DNA of 64,000 nt from CAZIUL01 sp964542475 (GTDB lineage Bacteria; Planctomycetota; B15-G4; CAYZWU01): contig CAZIUL010000006.1 of the NCBI GenBank assembly GCA_964542475.1, positions 1 to 64,000 on the forward strand, written 5' to 3'. This document shows positions 16,882-25,907 of the stretch, piece after piece (the stretch's first letter is position 1; every line of letters begins with the position of its first letter). A program made the position numbers and the translations under genes. The notes under the pieces were generated by a model. It saw nothing but the letters and a program-made list of their open reading frames with translations. It did no database searches and was not told where the DNA came from.

Positions 16882-18782
16882 GCTGCGGTATGGGCGTTGT
16901 TGATGGAGTCTGCGATCAAATGGATGTTATGTCCATTGTCACAGGTGCCCGGAGAGCGCTGCTGGCGTTGTCTACGCGGTCGCTCGCTTCAAGGGCATGT
17001 TTTGTTGTTCTGACCTGCTTTCTGGTGTTTGTCCCGGGTGTCCGCGCTGAACCTCATCCTGTTCCGCTTCAGGAAAAAGGGCCGAAGATCTGGGCGTGGC
17101 TCGACAGGAAAAGCGCGCGTGTTGGTGAAAAGGTCACCCTTTTCGTGGAGGTGGCGGGTGAAGCTGCCGCGGACTGCAGTCTCGGCAGGATCCCGCATAT
17201 CAAGGGCGCGTTCGTCGAGAAGGTTTCAGGCCCCCGTGTTTCGGTTGGTCCTGTTCCGGGGGATGGGGAGGCGGAGCGCACACAACTGAAGGCGACCTTC
17301 GAGATCACACTGATTCCGCAGGAGTCGGGCGTTCTTTCCCTTCCAGCGGTTCAGGTTTCGGTGCAGCTGGGAAAAGAGTACTTGAGCCCGTCCCTGTCCC
17401 TGACAGTTTCGCCGAACGTGACTCATGAGGATGCGGTCAGCCTTGATGCGCGCCCCCACAAAAACCGAGTCTACATATTCGAGCGGGTATGGTTTGAAAT
17501 GAAGATCCTGGTCAGGGGGGAGCTGTTCAGGAAAATCGAACGCGTGCCTGAGGAGGAGCTTTTATCCCTGCCCTGGCTCGACAGCGAACCCACGTTTCTA
17601 TCGCTGCAGGCGGCTGAACCGGAAGACGGTTCGGCATCGAGATCAATCAGGGTGATGCAGACCGACTCAGCAATCTCTTTCTCATTTGAGCGGACCGGGC
17701 AGGGCGACGAAGCTGTGTGCCTGCTCCGGGCCAGGCTTTCCTACATTCCGTCCCATGCCGGCACATTCACCTTTCCCCCGTCGGTCTACAGGGCAATGCC
17801 GCCCGGGGGAAATCCGGTCCTTTGCAGGAGCGGGCCGATGATTGTGGAGGTCATGCCGCTCCCGGAGACAGGAAAGCCGCGGTTTTTTTCGAACGGAGTG
17901 GGGCGGTTCGAGGTTGTTTTCGAAGCGGATCCAATCGATGTGAAGATGGGTGATCCGATCCGGCTTCTGTTCAGCGTTGAAGGCGAGGGCAACCTGGAGC
18001 ATCTCGACATGCCGCGGTTCAGCGTTCTCGCGGAATCGTTCAGGATCTTGGGGATGGAAGACAGGCTTGAAGAGAACCGGCGGTGGAAGGCCTATCTCAT
18101 TGCCCCGTCAAGCCCGGATGTGGCGGAGATACCAGAGCTCGCTTTTTCTTATTTCGACCCCGGGAAAGAGGAGTACGTTACCAGCAGATGGGGCCCGCAG
18201 AGGATCGTTGTCCATCGAGGCGCTGTCGAGACCACTGCTTCTGATCCGGAAAAGGCGGGGAGCGGTGCCCACGGGCCTAGAGCGGGGATGATCGCTCCCA
18301 TCATGCAGGATCGGGATGATGCCGGGTTTTATGGCACATCGAGGTGCTTGACCGTTGTTGCGCTCTGTGCGTCTGCGGTGGTTTTTTTTATTGCTGCGTC
18401 GGTTGCGGCCATGAGGCGGAGGAGGTCGGCTTATCCCGGCCGGGCGCGTATGGAAGCGGCATACGGCAGGCTTGAGGAAGCCATCGAGCGGCTCGATGGC
18501 ATTCGGGAAGGCGACGCTGATGATGCGCTCGCGCGCGCGTTCGGCCGGTACATTGCCGACCGTTTTTCTGTTCCGCTTTCCCGGATAATGGCCGGCTCGC
18601 CGGGTGCGCTTCTGGAGAAGAGGGGCATCTCAGCAGAGCTGGCGGGACAGGTGGAATCTCTGTTCAGGAAGCTCGATTCCATGCGTTACGCGAGTGCCGG
18701 AGGCGGAGAGGCCGGATCGAGTGAGCTTGTTGGGAAAGCGCTGTCCCTGGCCGGGCGGCTGGACAGGGAGGCCTCATCATGA
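16878..18782 (+). CDS. BatD-like protein
   Basis: A 634-residue protein taken from GTG 16878, which overlaps the preceding stop. An ATG at 16929 is an alternative that leaves a better-shaped signal peptide (ending VPGVRA before Glu). The extracytoplasmic part is several Ig-like beta domains (KIWAWLDRKSARVGEKVTLF begins the first). A transmembrane helix lies near residues 490-515 (LTVVALCASAVVFFIAASVAAM), then a cytoplasmic helical region. This order of signal, repeated beta domains, one span and a tail is the BatD oxygen-tolerance architecture. It overlaps the next gene by ATGA. Confidence 0.82.
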   Translation: MSCGMGVVDGVCDQMDVMSIVTGARRALLALSTRSLASRACFVVLTCFLVFVPGVRAEPHPVPLQEKGPKIWAWLDRKSARVGEKVTLFVEVAGEAAADCSLGRIPHIKGAFVEKVSGPRVSVGPVPGDGEAERTQLKATFEITLIPQESGVLSLPAVQVSVQLGKEYLSPSLSLTVSPNVTHEDAVSLDARPHKNRVYIFERVWFEMKILVRGELFRKIERVPEEELLSLPWLDSEPTFLSLQAAEPEDGSASRSIRVMQTDSAISFSFERTGQGDEAVCLLRARLSYIPSHAGTFTFPPSVYRAMPPGGNPVLCRSGPMIVEVMPLPETGKPRFFSNGVGRFEVVFEADPIDVKMGDPIRLLFSVEGEGNLEHLDMPRFSVLAESFRILGMEDRLEENRRWKAYLIAPSSPDVAEIPELAFSYFDPGKEEYVTSRWGPQRIVVHRGAVETTASDPEKAGSGAHGPRAGMIAPIMQDRDDAGFYGTSRCLTVVALCASAVVFFIAASVAAMRRRRSAYPGRARMEAAYGRLEEAIERLDGIREGDADDALARAFGRYIADRFSVPLSRIMAGSPGALLEKRGISAELAGQVESLFRKLDSMRYASAGGGEAGSSELVGKALSLAGRLDREASS

Positions 18783-19534
18783 TCGTTTTACTTCTTCTGA
18801 TTGGTCTTGCATCCGGTGTTTCTGATCCTGCTGATCATGCACAGGATTCCGGGGATGCTTTTGAGCGTGGTAATGAACTGTACCTCATGGGGGATTTCGA
18901 ATCCGCTCTCGATTCCTACAAGCGAGCCGCAGGCTCCCAGGATGTGCGGGGAGCTGTTCTTTACAACATGGGTAACTGCTTATTCAGGCTCGACCGCTGT
19001 CCCGAAGCGCTATACGAGTTTCTTCGCGCAAAGCGTTGTATTCCGCGTTCTCCAAAGGTGGCGGAAAACATCCGGGTTACAAGGGAAAGACTTGGCCTCG
19101 GTACCATCAACGCGGATTCGGGCCGGAGTCCGGGAGGCACGCTCATGAGATGGATAAGGTGGTTCACCAGCGCCGAATACCTGCTGGCCGCTGCATGGGT
19201 GGCTGTGGTTTTGCTTCTTTGGGGCGCGCATGCATTGTGGAAAGGGAGCCCGGATAGAAGCCGTTTCGCAGTTTTTACGGCCGCGGCCTTGGCCCTGCTG
19301 CTCGTGCTTGCCGCGTTTTCTTCGTCTGCTTTCAGGAAGAGATGCGCGGTGGTGGCATCAGCAAGCGAGGTTTTGAGCGAACCCAGTCCGAAAGCGGGGG
19401 ATGTGCTTTCCGTTCTGAAGGAAGGTGAAACCGTTCCTATCGCAGGCAAGGCCTGCAACGGATGGCGCAGGGTCGATGCCGGGGGAAACCGGACCGGCTG
19501 GGTAAGGGAAGGGGATCTTCTTGTCCTTCCCTGA
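18779..19534 (+). CDS. BatE-like TPR/SH3 membrane protein
   Basis: A 251-residue protein closing the Bat operon. A signal or anchor segment (MIVLLLLIGLASG) is followed by TPR helices (about 27-100, GNELYLMGDFESALDSYKRA and YNMGNCLFRLDRCPEALYEF), two transmembrane helices (about 133-150 and 162-182) and a C-terminal bacterial SH3-type domain (GETVPIAGKACNGWRRV, then GWVREGDLLVL). TPR plus SH3 is the BatE arrangement. Its stop lies three bases from the convergent rho stop, so transcription from the two operons meets here. Confidence 0.8.
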   Translation: MIVLLLLIGLASGVSDPADHAQDSGDAFERGNELYLMGDFESALDSYKRAAGSQDVRGAVLYNMGNCLFRLDRCPEALYEFLRAKRCIPRSPKVAENIRVTRERLGLGTINADSGRSPGGTLMRWIRWFTSAEYLLAAAWVAVVLLLWGAHALWKGSPDRSRFAVFTAAALALLLVLAAFSSSAFRKRCAVVASASEVLSEPSPKAGDVLSVLKEGETVPIAGKACNGWRRVDAGGNRTGWVREGDLLVLP

Positions 19535-19537
19535 TCC

Positions 19538-20959
19538 TCAGCTCGATATGTTCGCGCTCATGGAAAGCAGGAACTCGGCGTTGGAGCTTGTTCGCTTTAT
19601 GCGCTCGATAAGAAGTTCCATGGCATCCACCGGGTTCATTTCGTTAAGCACCTTCCTGAGTATCCATATGTACTTCAACTCGTCCTTGTCCAGCAGCAAC
19701 TCCTCCTTGCGCGTGCCCGACCTGTTGATGTCCAGGGAAGGCCACACGCGCTTGTCAGACAGGCGGCGGTCGAGGTGAAGCTCCATGTTGCCTGTACCCT
19801 TGAACTCCTCGAAGATCACTTCGTCCATGCGTGATCCCGTTTCGATGAGTGCCGTGGCCAGGATCGTGAGCGATCCGCCTTCCTCGATGTTGCGAGCCGC
19901 ACCGAAGAACCGTTTCGGTTTTTGTAGTGCGGATGCGTCAACGCCGCCGGACAGGATTTTGCCGCTGTGTGGCGCTTCGGTGTTGTACGCGCGGCCGAGG
20001 CGGGTTATGGAATCGAGGAGTATGACAACATCCTGGCCGTATTCGACCATCCGCTTCGCCTTCTGGATCACCATTTCAGCCACATGAGTGTGGCGGCTGG
20101 CCGGCTCATCGAACGTTGAGCTGATGACATCGCCATGAACCGAGCGCTCCATGTCCGTGACCTCTTCAGGCCGTTCGTCGATGAGCAGCACTATCAGTTT
20201 CACCTTCGGATGGTTCTCGTACAGGCTGTTGGCGATTTTTTGAAGGAGTATTGTTTTGCCTGTTCTGGGAGGGGCTACGATCAGCCCGCGCTGGCCCATA
20301 CCCAGCGGCGTGACGAGGTCGATGATGCGCATGGAGATTTCAGATGAATCCTTGCACTCCATTATGAACCTTTTTTCAGGATACAGCGGGGTGAGGTCAT
20401 CGAAGGTAACGATGCTTGACAGCCTGTCCGGTTCCTCGTGGTTGAGGGCCTCGACCCTGAGAAGCGCGAAATACTTTTCATTGTCCTTGGGAGGGCGGAT
20501 CTGGCCTGAAACAGCTGTGCCACTTTTCATTCCGAAGCGCCTGATCTGAGATGGGGATATATAGATATCATCCGGCGAAGGAAGGTAGTTATAGTCCGGG
20601 GAGCGCAGAAAACCGAAACCGTCGGGTAGAACCTCCAGCACTCCCTCTCCGAACATGATCCCGTCCTGGTTGACTCGTTCCTTCAGGATCTTGAAGATGA
20701 GATCCTGCTTTTTCATACCGGAACATTCCTGGATATTCTCCGCATTGGCGGTTTCGATCAGTTCGTTGTTGGTCATCTTTTGAAGGGTGGTAATGTGGAG
20801 CTGGCCCTTCTTGATGTTTTCATATTTGTCTTCTGTTCCCTTCTTTTTCTTCTTTACCGTCTTGGGCGCCTCCTCCTGTTGTTCTTCCGCCTCAGCGGAT
20901 TTTACGGCTGTCGTTTTCTTGCGAGCGTTTCTGCTCCTCGCCGGTTTTTCCTTTGTCAT
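19538..20959 (-). CDS. rho: Transcription termination factor Rho
   Basis: A 473-residue hexameric RNA helicase. After a Lys/Glu-rich N-terminal extension of about 50 residues come the Rho-N helices (TTLQKMTNNELIETANAENI), the cold-shock-like RNA-binding domain (GEGVLEVLPDGFGFLRSPDY, then DDIYISPSQIRRFGMKSG), Walker A PPRTGKT (about 236-242), LLIDERPEEVTDMER and Walker B VVILLDSITRLGRAYN. The C-terminus is complete. It is downstream of coaE on the same strand, 47 bases apart, and probably co-transcribed with it. Confidence 0.97.
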   Translation of the reverse strand: MTKEKPARSRNARKKTTAVKSAEAEEQQEEAPKTVKKKKKGTEDKYENIKKGQLHITTLQKMTNNELIETANAENIQECSGMKKQDLIFKILKERVNQDGIMFGEGVLEVLPDGFGFLRSPDYNYLPSPDDIYISPSQIRRFGMKSGTAVSGQIRPPKDNEKYFALLRVEALNHEEPDRLSSIVTFDDLTPLYPEKRFIMECKDSSEISMRIIDLVTPLGMGQRGLIVAPPRTGKTILLQKIANSLYENHPKVKLIVLLIDERPEEVTDMERSVHGDVISSTFDEPASRHTHVAEMVIQKAKRMVEYGQDVVILLDSITRLGRAYNTEAPHSGKILSGGVDASALQKPKRFFGAARNIEEGGSLTILATALIETGSRMDEVIFEEFKGTGNMELHLDRRLSDKRVWPSLDINRSGTRKEELLLDKDELKYIWILRKVLNEMNPVDAMELLIERIKRTSSNAEFLLSMSANISS

Positions 20960-21006
20960 GAGACTCCTCTCTTGAACAAGACCTTTTCATGGCCTGTGCG
21001 GTGCTG

Positions 21007-21618
21007 TCAGCACTCATATCCGGTTAATGTTCGAAGAAATAATTTCACTTCTTTTTCGAGATCCTCAACGTTTCCGTTGTTGTTGATGAACATGTCAGCG
21101 GCTTCTTCCTTTTCCCGGATAGAAGCCTGACAGGATTCTCTGCGTTTGAGCTCGTTCAAGCTCCAACCCCTGGACTTTTTTACTCTCGCGAGCCGGGATT
21201 CCAGGGGTGCCAGAATCATCACCAGCAGATCGCAGAGGGAACGCAACCGGGAGCCGAGCAGAAGCGGGATATCCAAGACGATTACCTTATCAGGCGAAAG
21301 TTCCCTTGTTTCTGCAACCAGTTCGAGCACTCGTGTACGAACCCTTGGATGGATGATGGCCTGAATTTTATCACGGTCGCTTTTGTCTGAAAATACACGG
21401 TCAGCTATCAGAGTTTTGTCCACGCTTCCGTCCCGGCAGAGAACCTTCTCGCCGAAAACCTTCCGGATTTCCCGGACAACTTGTGGATCGTTGAGAAGCT
21501 TTCCCGTAAACCTGTCCGCATCGAACACGAACGCGCCGTGCCGGGATAGAACCGCCGCCACAGTGGATTTACCACTGCCGATGCCACCAAGAAGTCCCAC
21601 GACTCTTTGTTTTTTCAT
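21007..21618 (-). CDS. coaE: Dephospho-CoA kinase
   Basis: A 203-residue P-loop kinase that phosphorylates dephospho-CoA in the last step of coenzyme A synthesis. The start at 21618 gives MKKQRVVGLLGGIGSGKS, placing the P-loop at 9-18 as usual; the frame is open further upstream, but that part has no family similarity. DADRFTGKLL, HPRVR and VLDIPLLLGS match the CoA-binding and lid regions. It lies directly upstream of rho; the same coaE-rho order is known in chlamydiae and their relatives. Confidence 0.94.
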   Translation of the reverse strand: MKKQRVVGLLGGIGSGKSTVAAVLSRHGAFVFDADRFTGKLLNDPQVVREIRKVFGEKVLCRDGSVDKTLIADRVFSDKSDRDKIQAIIHPRVRTRVLELVAETRELSPDKVIVLDIPLLLGSRLRSLCDLLVMILAPLESRLARVKKSRGWSLNELKRRESCQASIREKEEAADMFINNNGNVEDLEKEVKLFLRTLTGYEC

Positions 21619-22269
21619 AGCGCCTGAAACGGATTGTTGGTTCTGCAAAACCGTGACGTGAATAAAAGAACGACTGCTGTTTGAGGGCCTCCCCTGGGTC
21701 TCTTGGCCCTTGGGCAAAAAATCAAAACATACAGTGATAGACCGGGGTAAAATTTGTAAAAAAGCCACGAATCCAAAGGGAATAATAGAAATTGATTCTG
21801 CGTGGCTTGATCCGTAAAGATGAGTTTGTCCGGTCGCAGGATGCAAAGAAAAAGCGAACCGAACTCTTTATTCCGGCCGGAGAGTAAAGAAGGTTGCCTG
21901 TCTTGTCAAGCAAATTCAAGATTTTCTTGAGAGATAGCGGCTCGAACAGCTGTTGGGCGAAAATGGCGCGAAATTTTGAAAAATGTTCATGATCAATGCT
22001 GATTTTCCGTCGTTTTTGCTGTTCCGGACCATATGTGGCAGCGAAAAAGTTCTGCAAAAAGGTCGTAAATTCTTATACTTTGCATTTCACTTTTAGAATT
22101 AAGTCCTTTAATTTATACAGTCGTTGCCCAAAGGCTTATTAAAGCTATATTACGGCTGCAAGTGTTTTTTTACGTTTCAAGAACGGTTTTTTTAGCTTGT
22201 CCAGATGAGCATGGACTTGTATTTATCCGTGTTGATCGTTCCACATGAGTTCCGAAGGAGGACATGTAG
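21619..22269. other. Long divergent intergenic region
   Basis: These 651 bases separate the coaE-rho unit (minus) from the BRCT gene (plus). No convincing coding sequence is present. The right half is AT-rich (TTATAC, TTTATACAG) and should hold the plus-strand promoter and a leader of about 110 bases. Near 21686-21720 there is a GGGCC...GGCCC inverted repeat of unknown role. Confidence 0.5.
22124..22151 (+). promoter_or_regulatory. Candidate sigma70-type promoter for the BRCT gene
   Basis: TTGCCC (22124-22129) and TATATT (22146-22151) are separated by 16 bases. The start point would be near 22158, leaving a leader of about 110 bases before the ATG at 22270. Confidence 0.35.
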
Positions 22270-23502
22270 ATGAAGAAGAGTGAGACCGGTGCGGGTCAGG
22301 TTGGTTTGTTATGGGTGGTTTTTTTGATGGTGCTCGTCCTTGGCTTGGCCGGGTTTGCCTACATTGCTTTTAAGGACAAAGCCAGCCTGGAAAAGAAATA
22401 TGAAGATGCCAAGGTTAGCGCGGATGCTAACCAGGAGAAGTTTGAAAACATTTCCGAAACCTTGAGGAATCTGACTAAGGTAGTGGGCTTCAGGGACGAA
22501 ACCATTGCCGTGTCGTATTCGAGCAAGGAGGCGATCGGTGAGACGCTCCTCAGCTTGAAAGACAAGTATCCTGATTACATCTCTGATGATGCAGGCACTC
22601 TGCAAAAGCTCATCACCGGTGTTGAGGCCGCTTATTCTGATGTTACAAAAAAATTGGCCGAAACCCGCCAGAACTTCGAAAACGAAGTGGAACTGAGAAG
22701 GACTGCCGAGGGGAACGTCAACACCATTGAGGATGAAAAAAACAACCGTATCACCGAGCTTGAAGCCCAGCTTAACGACGAGCAGCAGCGTGCCCAGAGC
22801 CAGCTCGATGAAGACAATCAGCGCATCTCAAACCTCCAGGCCCAGTTGGACGAAGCGGAAGGCAGGGTCAGGGAAGCCGAAAACTCGGCTTCTACTCTGA
22901 AGGAGAGGTTGGAAAGCGAGATAAACAAGCTGTCGTCGAGAATCTCCGCCCAGGCAAAAAAGCTCGAGGTGCTGAGAGAGCCCGACCTGCCGGATGGATC
23001 GGTTTTGAATACGAGCAGCGGATCCCAGATGGCTTATATCGACATCGGACGTATCCATGGATTGAGAAGGGGGACCAAGTTCGAGGTGTTCCGATATGGC
23101 AAAGGCGGAGAGCTTCTGCCAAAGGGCTGGCTTGAGGTCCGCGATGTGGAGAAGGATACGGCTCTTTGCGGAATCCTCGATACCGTTGATCGATTTGATC
23201 CGATCGTGAACGGGGACATCCTCGTCAATCCCCATTTCGTCAGGAACATGGAAAAGACCTTCGTGTTTCTGGGAGACTTTCCAGCTTCGTTGAGCAAGGG
23301 TTTTGTCAAGGAACGCCTGACCGCCTTGGGGGCAAAAGTGGATGAAAAGATATCGAGCAGGACCGATATTCTAGTTCTCGGCGACAAGGAAAGAGGAGAG
23401 TTTGCACCTGAACTCGTTGATACATCCGAGTACAAACTGGCGGACCAGTTCGGTGTTCAGATCATGCGGGTCAACGAGCTTGCCGCGTATATCGAGTATT
23501 AA
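22270..23502 (+). CDS. Membrane-anchored coiled-coil protein with C-terminal BRCT domain
   Basis: A 410-residue protein with AAGGAGG eight bases before its ATG. A short basic start is followed by one transmembrane helix (about 12-33, LLWVVFLMVLVLGLAGFAYI). Residues 35-240 are charged, heptad-rich coiled coil. Residues 245-325 look like a small beta domain (AYIDIGRIHGLRRGTKFEVF). Residues 330-408 fit a BRCT domain: FVFLGDFPASLSKGFVKERL, then LGAKVDEKISSRTDILVLGD and a DQFGVQIMRVNELAAYI helix, as in NAD-dependent DNA ligase BRCT. With the basic N-terminus inside, the BRCT would be extracytoplasmic, which is unusual for a domain that normally binds DNA or phosphoproteins. A strong terminator follows, so it is a single-gene unit. 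Confidence 0.75.
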   Translation: MKKSETGAGQVGLLWVVFLMVLVLGLAGFAYIAFKDKASLEKKYEDAKVSADANQEKFENISETLRNLTKVVGFRDETIAVSYSSKEAIGETLLSLKDKYPDYISDDAGTLQKLITGVEAAYSDVTKKLAETRQNFENEVELRRTAEGNVNTIEDEKNNRITELEAQLNDEQQRAQSQLDEDNQRISNLQAQLDEAEGRVREAENSASTLKERLESEINKLSSRISAQAKKLEVLREPDLPDGSVLNTSSGSQMAYIDIGRIHGLRRGTKFEVFRYGKGGELLPKGWLEVRDVEKDTALCGILDTVDRFDPIVNGDILVNPHFVRNMEKTFVFLGDFPASLSKGFVKERLTALGAKVDEKISSRTDILVLGDKERGEFAPELVDTSEYKLADQFGVQIMRVNELAAYIEY

Positions 23503-23531
23503 TCGGTCTGTTCCGATACCCCGAAGATATC

Positions 23532-23563
23532 AAAGACCCCCCTCAGAATGGGGGGTCTTTTAA
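23532..23563 (+). terminator. Rho-independent terminator
   Basis: AAAGACCCCCC (23532-23542) pairs perfectly with GGGGGGTCTTT (23550-23560) around a seven-base loop, then TTTTAAT. It lies 30 bases after the BRCT gene stop and isolates it from tatC. Confidence 0.88.
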
Positions 23564-23602
23564 TACCTTGTAAGTTCTGTCCGTAACCGCTTGTCTTGCG
23601 CC

Positions 23603-24436
23603 ATGCCTGATGATGAACTGAAAAAGATGACCTTTGTCGAGCACATCGAAGAGCTGCGTAAAAGGCTGTTCTTCTGCATCGCTAGTGCGCTCGTTGCCTT
23701 TACGGTCTGTTTCATATTCAAGGAGTTCTTCAAGGATCTGGTAATTGCTCCCTATGAAGCTCTGCGCGCCGCCAATATCGATGCTGATGGGGGGTACTCG
23801 CTCAACCGCCTGGTTTTCATCGGGCCTACGGAAAAGTTCCTGTTCTACATCAAGGTCTGCATTTTCTGGGCGGTTTTTTTCGATGCACCGGTCATCCTTT
23901 ATCAGATGTGGCGTTTCATCAGCGCTGGCCTATACAAAAAGGAACGCGGAGTAGTAACAAGGATCATACCGTTCTCGATGCTTCTTTTTTTCGCGGGCCT
24001 TACCTTCGGATACAAGGTTCTTTTCCCGGTGGGTTTGAAATTTCTGGTTCAGTTCGGCGATACGGAAACATTCGGCGCCTCCATCAGCATGAGCCGGTAC
24101 CTGTCCCTATTCAGCCTCCTGATTCTCGTCACCGGCTTCATCTTTCAGACCCCGTTGATAATGGTGGTGACCACATCCGTGGGCATAACAACGCCGCAGT
24201 TTTTTTCGAGCAAAAGGAAATATTTCATCCTCGGCGCCTTTGTGGCGAGCGCGGTTTTCACGCCCCCCGATGTGATAACACAGTGCTTTCTGGCAGGGCC
24301 GCTGGTTTTGCTTTTCGAGTTGGGGATCGTTCTTTCCAGGATGGTAAGAAAACGCAAGGAGGCGCCGCCGGATGCGCCTGATGAGGGTACGGAAAAAAGC
24401 AAGGAGAAGCAGAGCGAGCCGAAAAAAGATGGATGA
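23603..24436 (+). CDS. tatC: Sec-independent protein translocase TatC
   Basis: A 277-residue polytopic membrane protein forming the signal-recognition core of the twin-arginine translocase. The N-terminal TFVEHIEELRKRLFF motif is diagnostic; six hydrophobic spans follow, with FLFYIKVCIFWAVFFDAPVI and YQMWRFISAGLYKKER marking the conserved central loop, and VFTPPDVITQCFLAGPLVLL near the end. ATG 23603 is preferred over an in-frame TTG at 23591. The tail is charged. A Tat substrate with an RRSFLK signal is encoded nearby at 27895. cinA follows after four bases. Confidence 0.95.
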   Translation: MPDDELKKMTFVEHIEELRKRLFFCIASALVAFTVCFIFKEFFKDLVIAPYEALRAANIDADGGYSLNRLVFIGPTEKFLFYIKVCIFWAVFFDAPVILYQMWRFISAGLYKKERGVVTRIIPFSMLLFFAGLTFGYKVLFPVGLKFLVQFGDTETFGASISMSRYLSLFSLLILVTGFIFQTPLIMVVTTSVGITTPQFFSSKRKYFILGAFVASAVFTPPDVITQCFLAGPLVLLFELGIVLSRMVRKRKEAPPDAPDEGTEKSKEKQSEPKKDG

Positions 24437-24440
24437 AAAC

Positions 24441-25706
24441 ATGAAAAACAAACGGGAAAACCTGGTGCGCCTCATCGCAATTGGCGATGAACTGCTTTCT
24501 TCCGATCGGCTGGAAACCAACTCTCATGAGATACAGGGAATCCTGCTCGATTCCGGTTTCGAGACGGGTTGTTGCATGGTTGTGAAGGATGATCCCGAGG
24601 AGATCAGGGCCGCGGTGGATTGCGCCACCGCAGGTGATGCTCGTTTTGTGATAACCACGGGCGGGTTAGGACCTACCGTGGATGACGTCACCCGGGAGGC
24701 CGTGGCAAGAGCTGCAGGAGTCCAATTGAGGGAAGATCCGAAAGCCCTTGCAGAGATCGAAGGATTTTTCAGAAGGCTCGGGCGGCCAATGAACGAATCG
24801 AACCGCAGGCAGGCTCTCGTTCCACAGGGCGCCGAGGTTTTGCCGAACACCATGGGGACCGCTCCGGCCTTTATAATGTCCATGAACGGAACCCTGGTTT
24901 TTTGCCTTCCCGGAGTGCCGGCGGAGATGAGGTTCCTGATGAAGGAGAGCGTTATTTTACGTCTGAAGGAGACTCGGAGCGGGAATAAGGCCGGGCCGAT
25001 GCGGGCAAAGGTCCATATCATCGGCTTGACGGAATCTGCTGTGAACGATCGAATAAGCGAGATACTTTCCGCTCAGGATCCAAAAGCCGGGATAACCGTT
25101 CAGAACTCCGTGATTACGATATCACTTGTATCGGAAGGGGTTGAGGCCCGGGCGAAACTGGATATGACACGAAAGCGTCTCCGCGATGAGTTCGGGATCA
25201 GAATCTTCAGCGAGGATACCGACGGGGGTGGTTGCCTGGAGGCGACAGTGGGGAAGCTCCTTATCGATAGAAAGATTACCTTTGCCCTGGCTGAGTCATG
25301 CACCGGCGGACTCGTGGGCCACCTGCTCACCCAGGTGCCGGGGATCTCTTCCGTGTTCCGGGAAGGGACCGTGGCTTACTCGGGCCAGGCCAAGGTCAGG
25401 ACCCTCGAAGTGCCTGTGGAGATGATCGAGAAGCACGGGGAGGTGAGCGCCGAGGTGGCCGGGGCCATGGCACTTGGAGCGGCGAAACGTGCCGGCGCAA
25501 TGGCCGGCCTTGGGATCACAGGGATAGCGGGACCAGGCGGTGAGGGGCCTGACAAGCCTGTCGGCCTCGTTTACATGGCCGCCTGCATTGGCGGGCATCT
25601 GTTCGCCAAGGAGTATCGATTCACAGGGGACAGGGAGCTGATAAAGATGCGAAGCGCGTATCTGGCGCTTGATCTTCTTCGGAGAGCCGTTCTGAGATTT
25701 GAATGA
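24441..25706 (+). CDS. cinA: CinA family protein (MoCF-like domain plus NMN amidohydrolase domain)
   Basis: A 421-residue two-domain CinA. The N-terminal MoaB/MogA-like domain carries IAIGDELLS and TTGGLGPTVDDVTREA; the C-terminal domain carries AESCTGGLVGHLLTQVPG and GITGIAGPGGEG, the signature of nicotinamide-nucleotide amidohydrolase. Such proteins clean up pyridine nucleotides (ADP-ribose pyrophosphatase and NMN deamidase activities are known in the family). ATG 24441 lies four bases after tatC; ATG 24429 overlaps tatC and is equally in frame. Neither has a strong Shine-Dalgarno sequence. Confidence 0.93.
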   Translation: MKNKRENLVRLIAIGDELLSSDRLETNSHEIQGILLDSGFETGCCMVVKDDPEEIRAAVDCATAGDARFVITTGGLGPTVDDVTREAVARAAGVQLREDPKALAEIEGFFRRLGRPMNESNRRQALVPQGAEVLPNTMGTAPAFIMSMNGTLVFCLPGVPAEMRFLMKESVILRLKETRSGNKAGPMRAKVHIIGLTESAVNDRISEILSAQDPKAGITVQNSVITISLVSEGVEARAKLDMTRKRLRDEFGIRIFSEDTDGGGCLEATVGKLLIDRKITFALAESCTGGLVGHLLTQVPGISSVFREGTVAYSGQAKVRTLEVPVEMIEKHGEVSAEVAGAMALGAAKRAGAMAGLGITGIAGPGGEGPDKPVGLVYMAACIGGHLFAKEYRFTGDRELIKMRSAYLALDLLRRAVLRFE

Positions 25707-25744
25707 ACGGATGGCGTTGTTCAGGAAATGCAGGTGGGAGGGAA

Positions 25745-25773
25745 TTGACGGCGGCTGTATATCCTGATATGCT
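25745..25773 (+). promoter_or_regulatory. Sigma70-type promoter of tRNA-Gln
   Basis: TTGACG (25745-25750) and TATGCT (25768-25773) are 17 bases apart. The predicted start is near 25780, about 15 bases before the mature tRNA 5' end. Confidence 0.7.
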
Positions 25774-25794
25774 GGGTGGCGATTATTTCATGAA

Positions 25795-25869
25795 TACCCG
25801 GTGGTGTAATCGGCAACACTTCAGGTTTTGGTCCTGACGTTCCAGGTTCGAGTCCTGGCCGGGTAGCCA
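25795..25869 (+). tRNA. tRNA-Gln (anticodon TTG), CCA encoded
   Basis: The cloverleaf is complete. The acceptor stem TACCCGG/CCGGGTA is perfect, followed by discriminator G and encoded CCA. The D stem is GTGT/ACAC. The anticodon stem TCAGG/CCTGA encloses TTTTGGT with anticodon TTG, and the T arm is CCAGG-TTCGAGT-CCTGG. It starts with T1-A72, a weak first pair typical of glutamine tRNAs. Confidence 0.95.
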
Positions 25870-25907
25870 ATATGCGGATTAAGGCGCTACGGGGTGCTGT
25901 TTACTCG

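Noticed and set aside
21711..21720. GCCCTTGGGC followed by A-run as a terminator
   Set aside because: The A-run follows on the plus strand, so the U-run would precede the stem on the minus strand; wrong polarity for either neighbour.
21722..22057. 111-residue minus-strand open frame in the coaE-BRCT gap
   Set aside because: No ribosome site, no signal or domain, Phe/Arg/Ser-rich composition unlike its neighbours; probably chance in AT-rich sequence.
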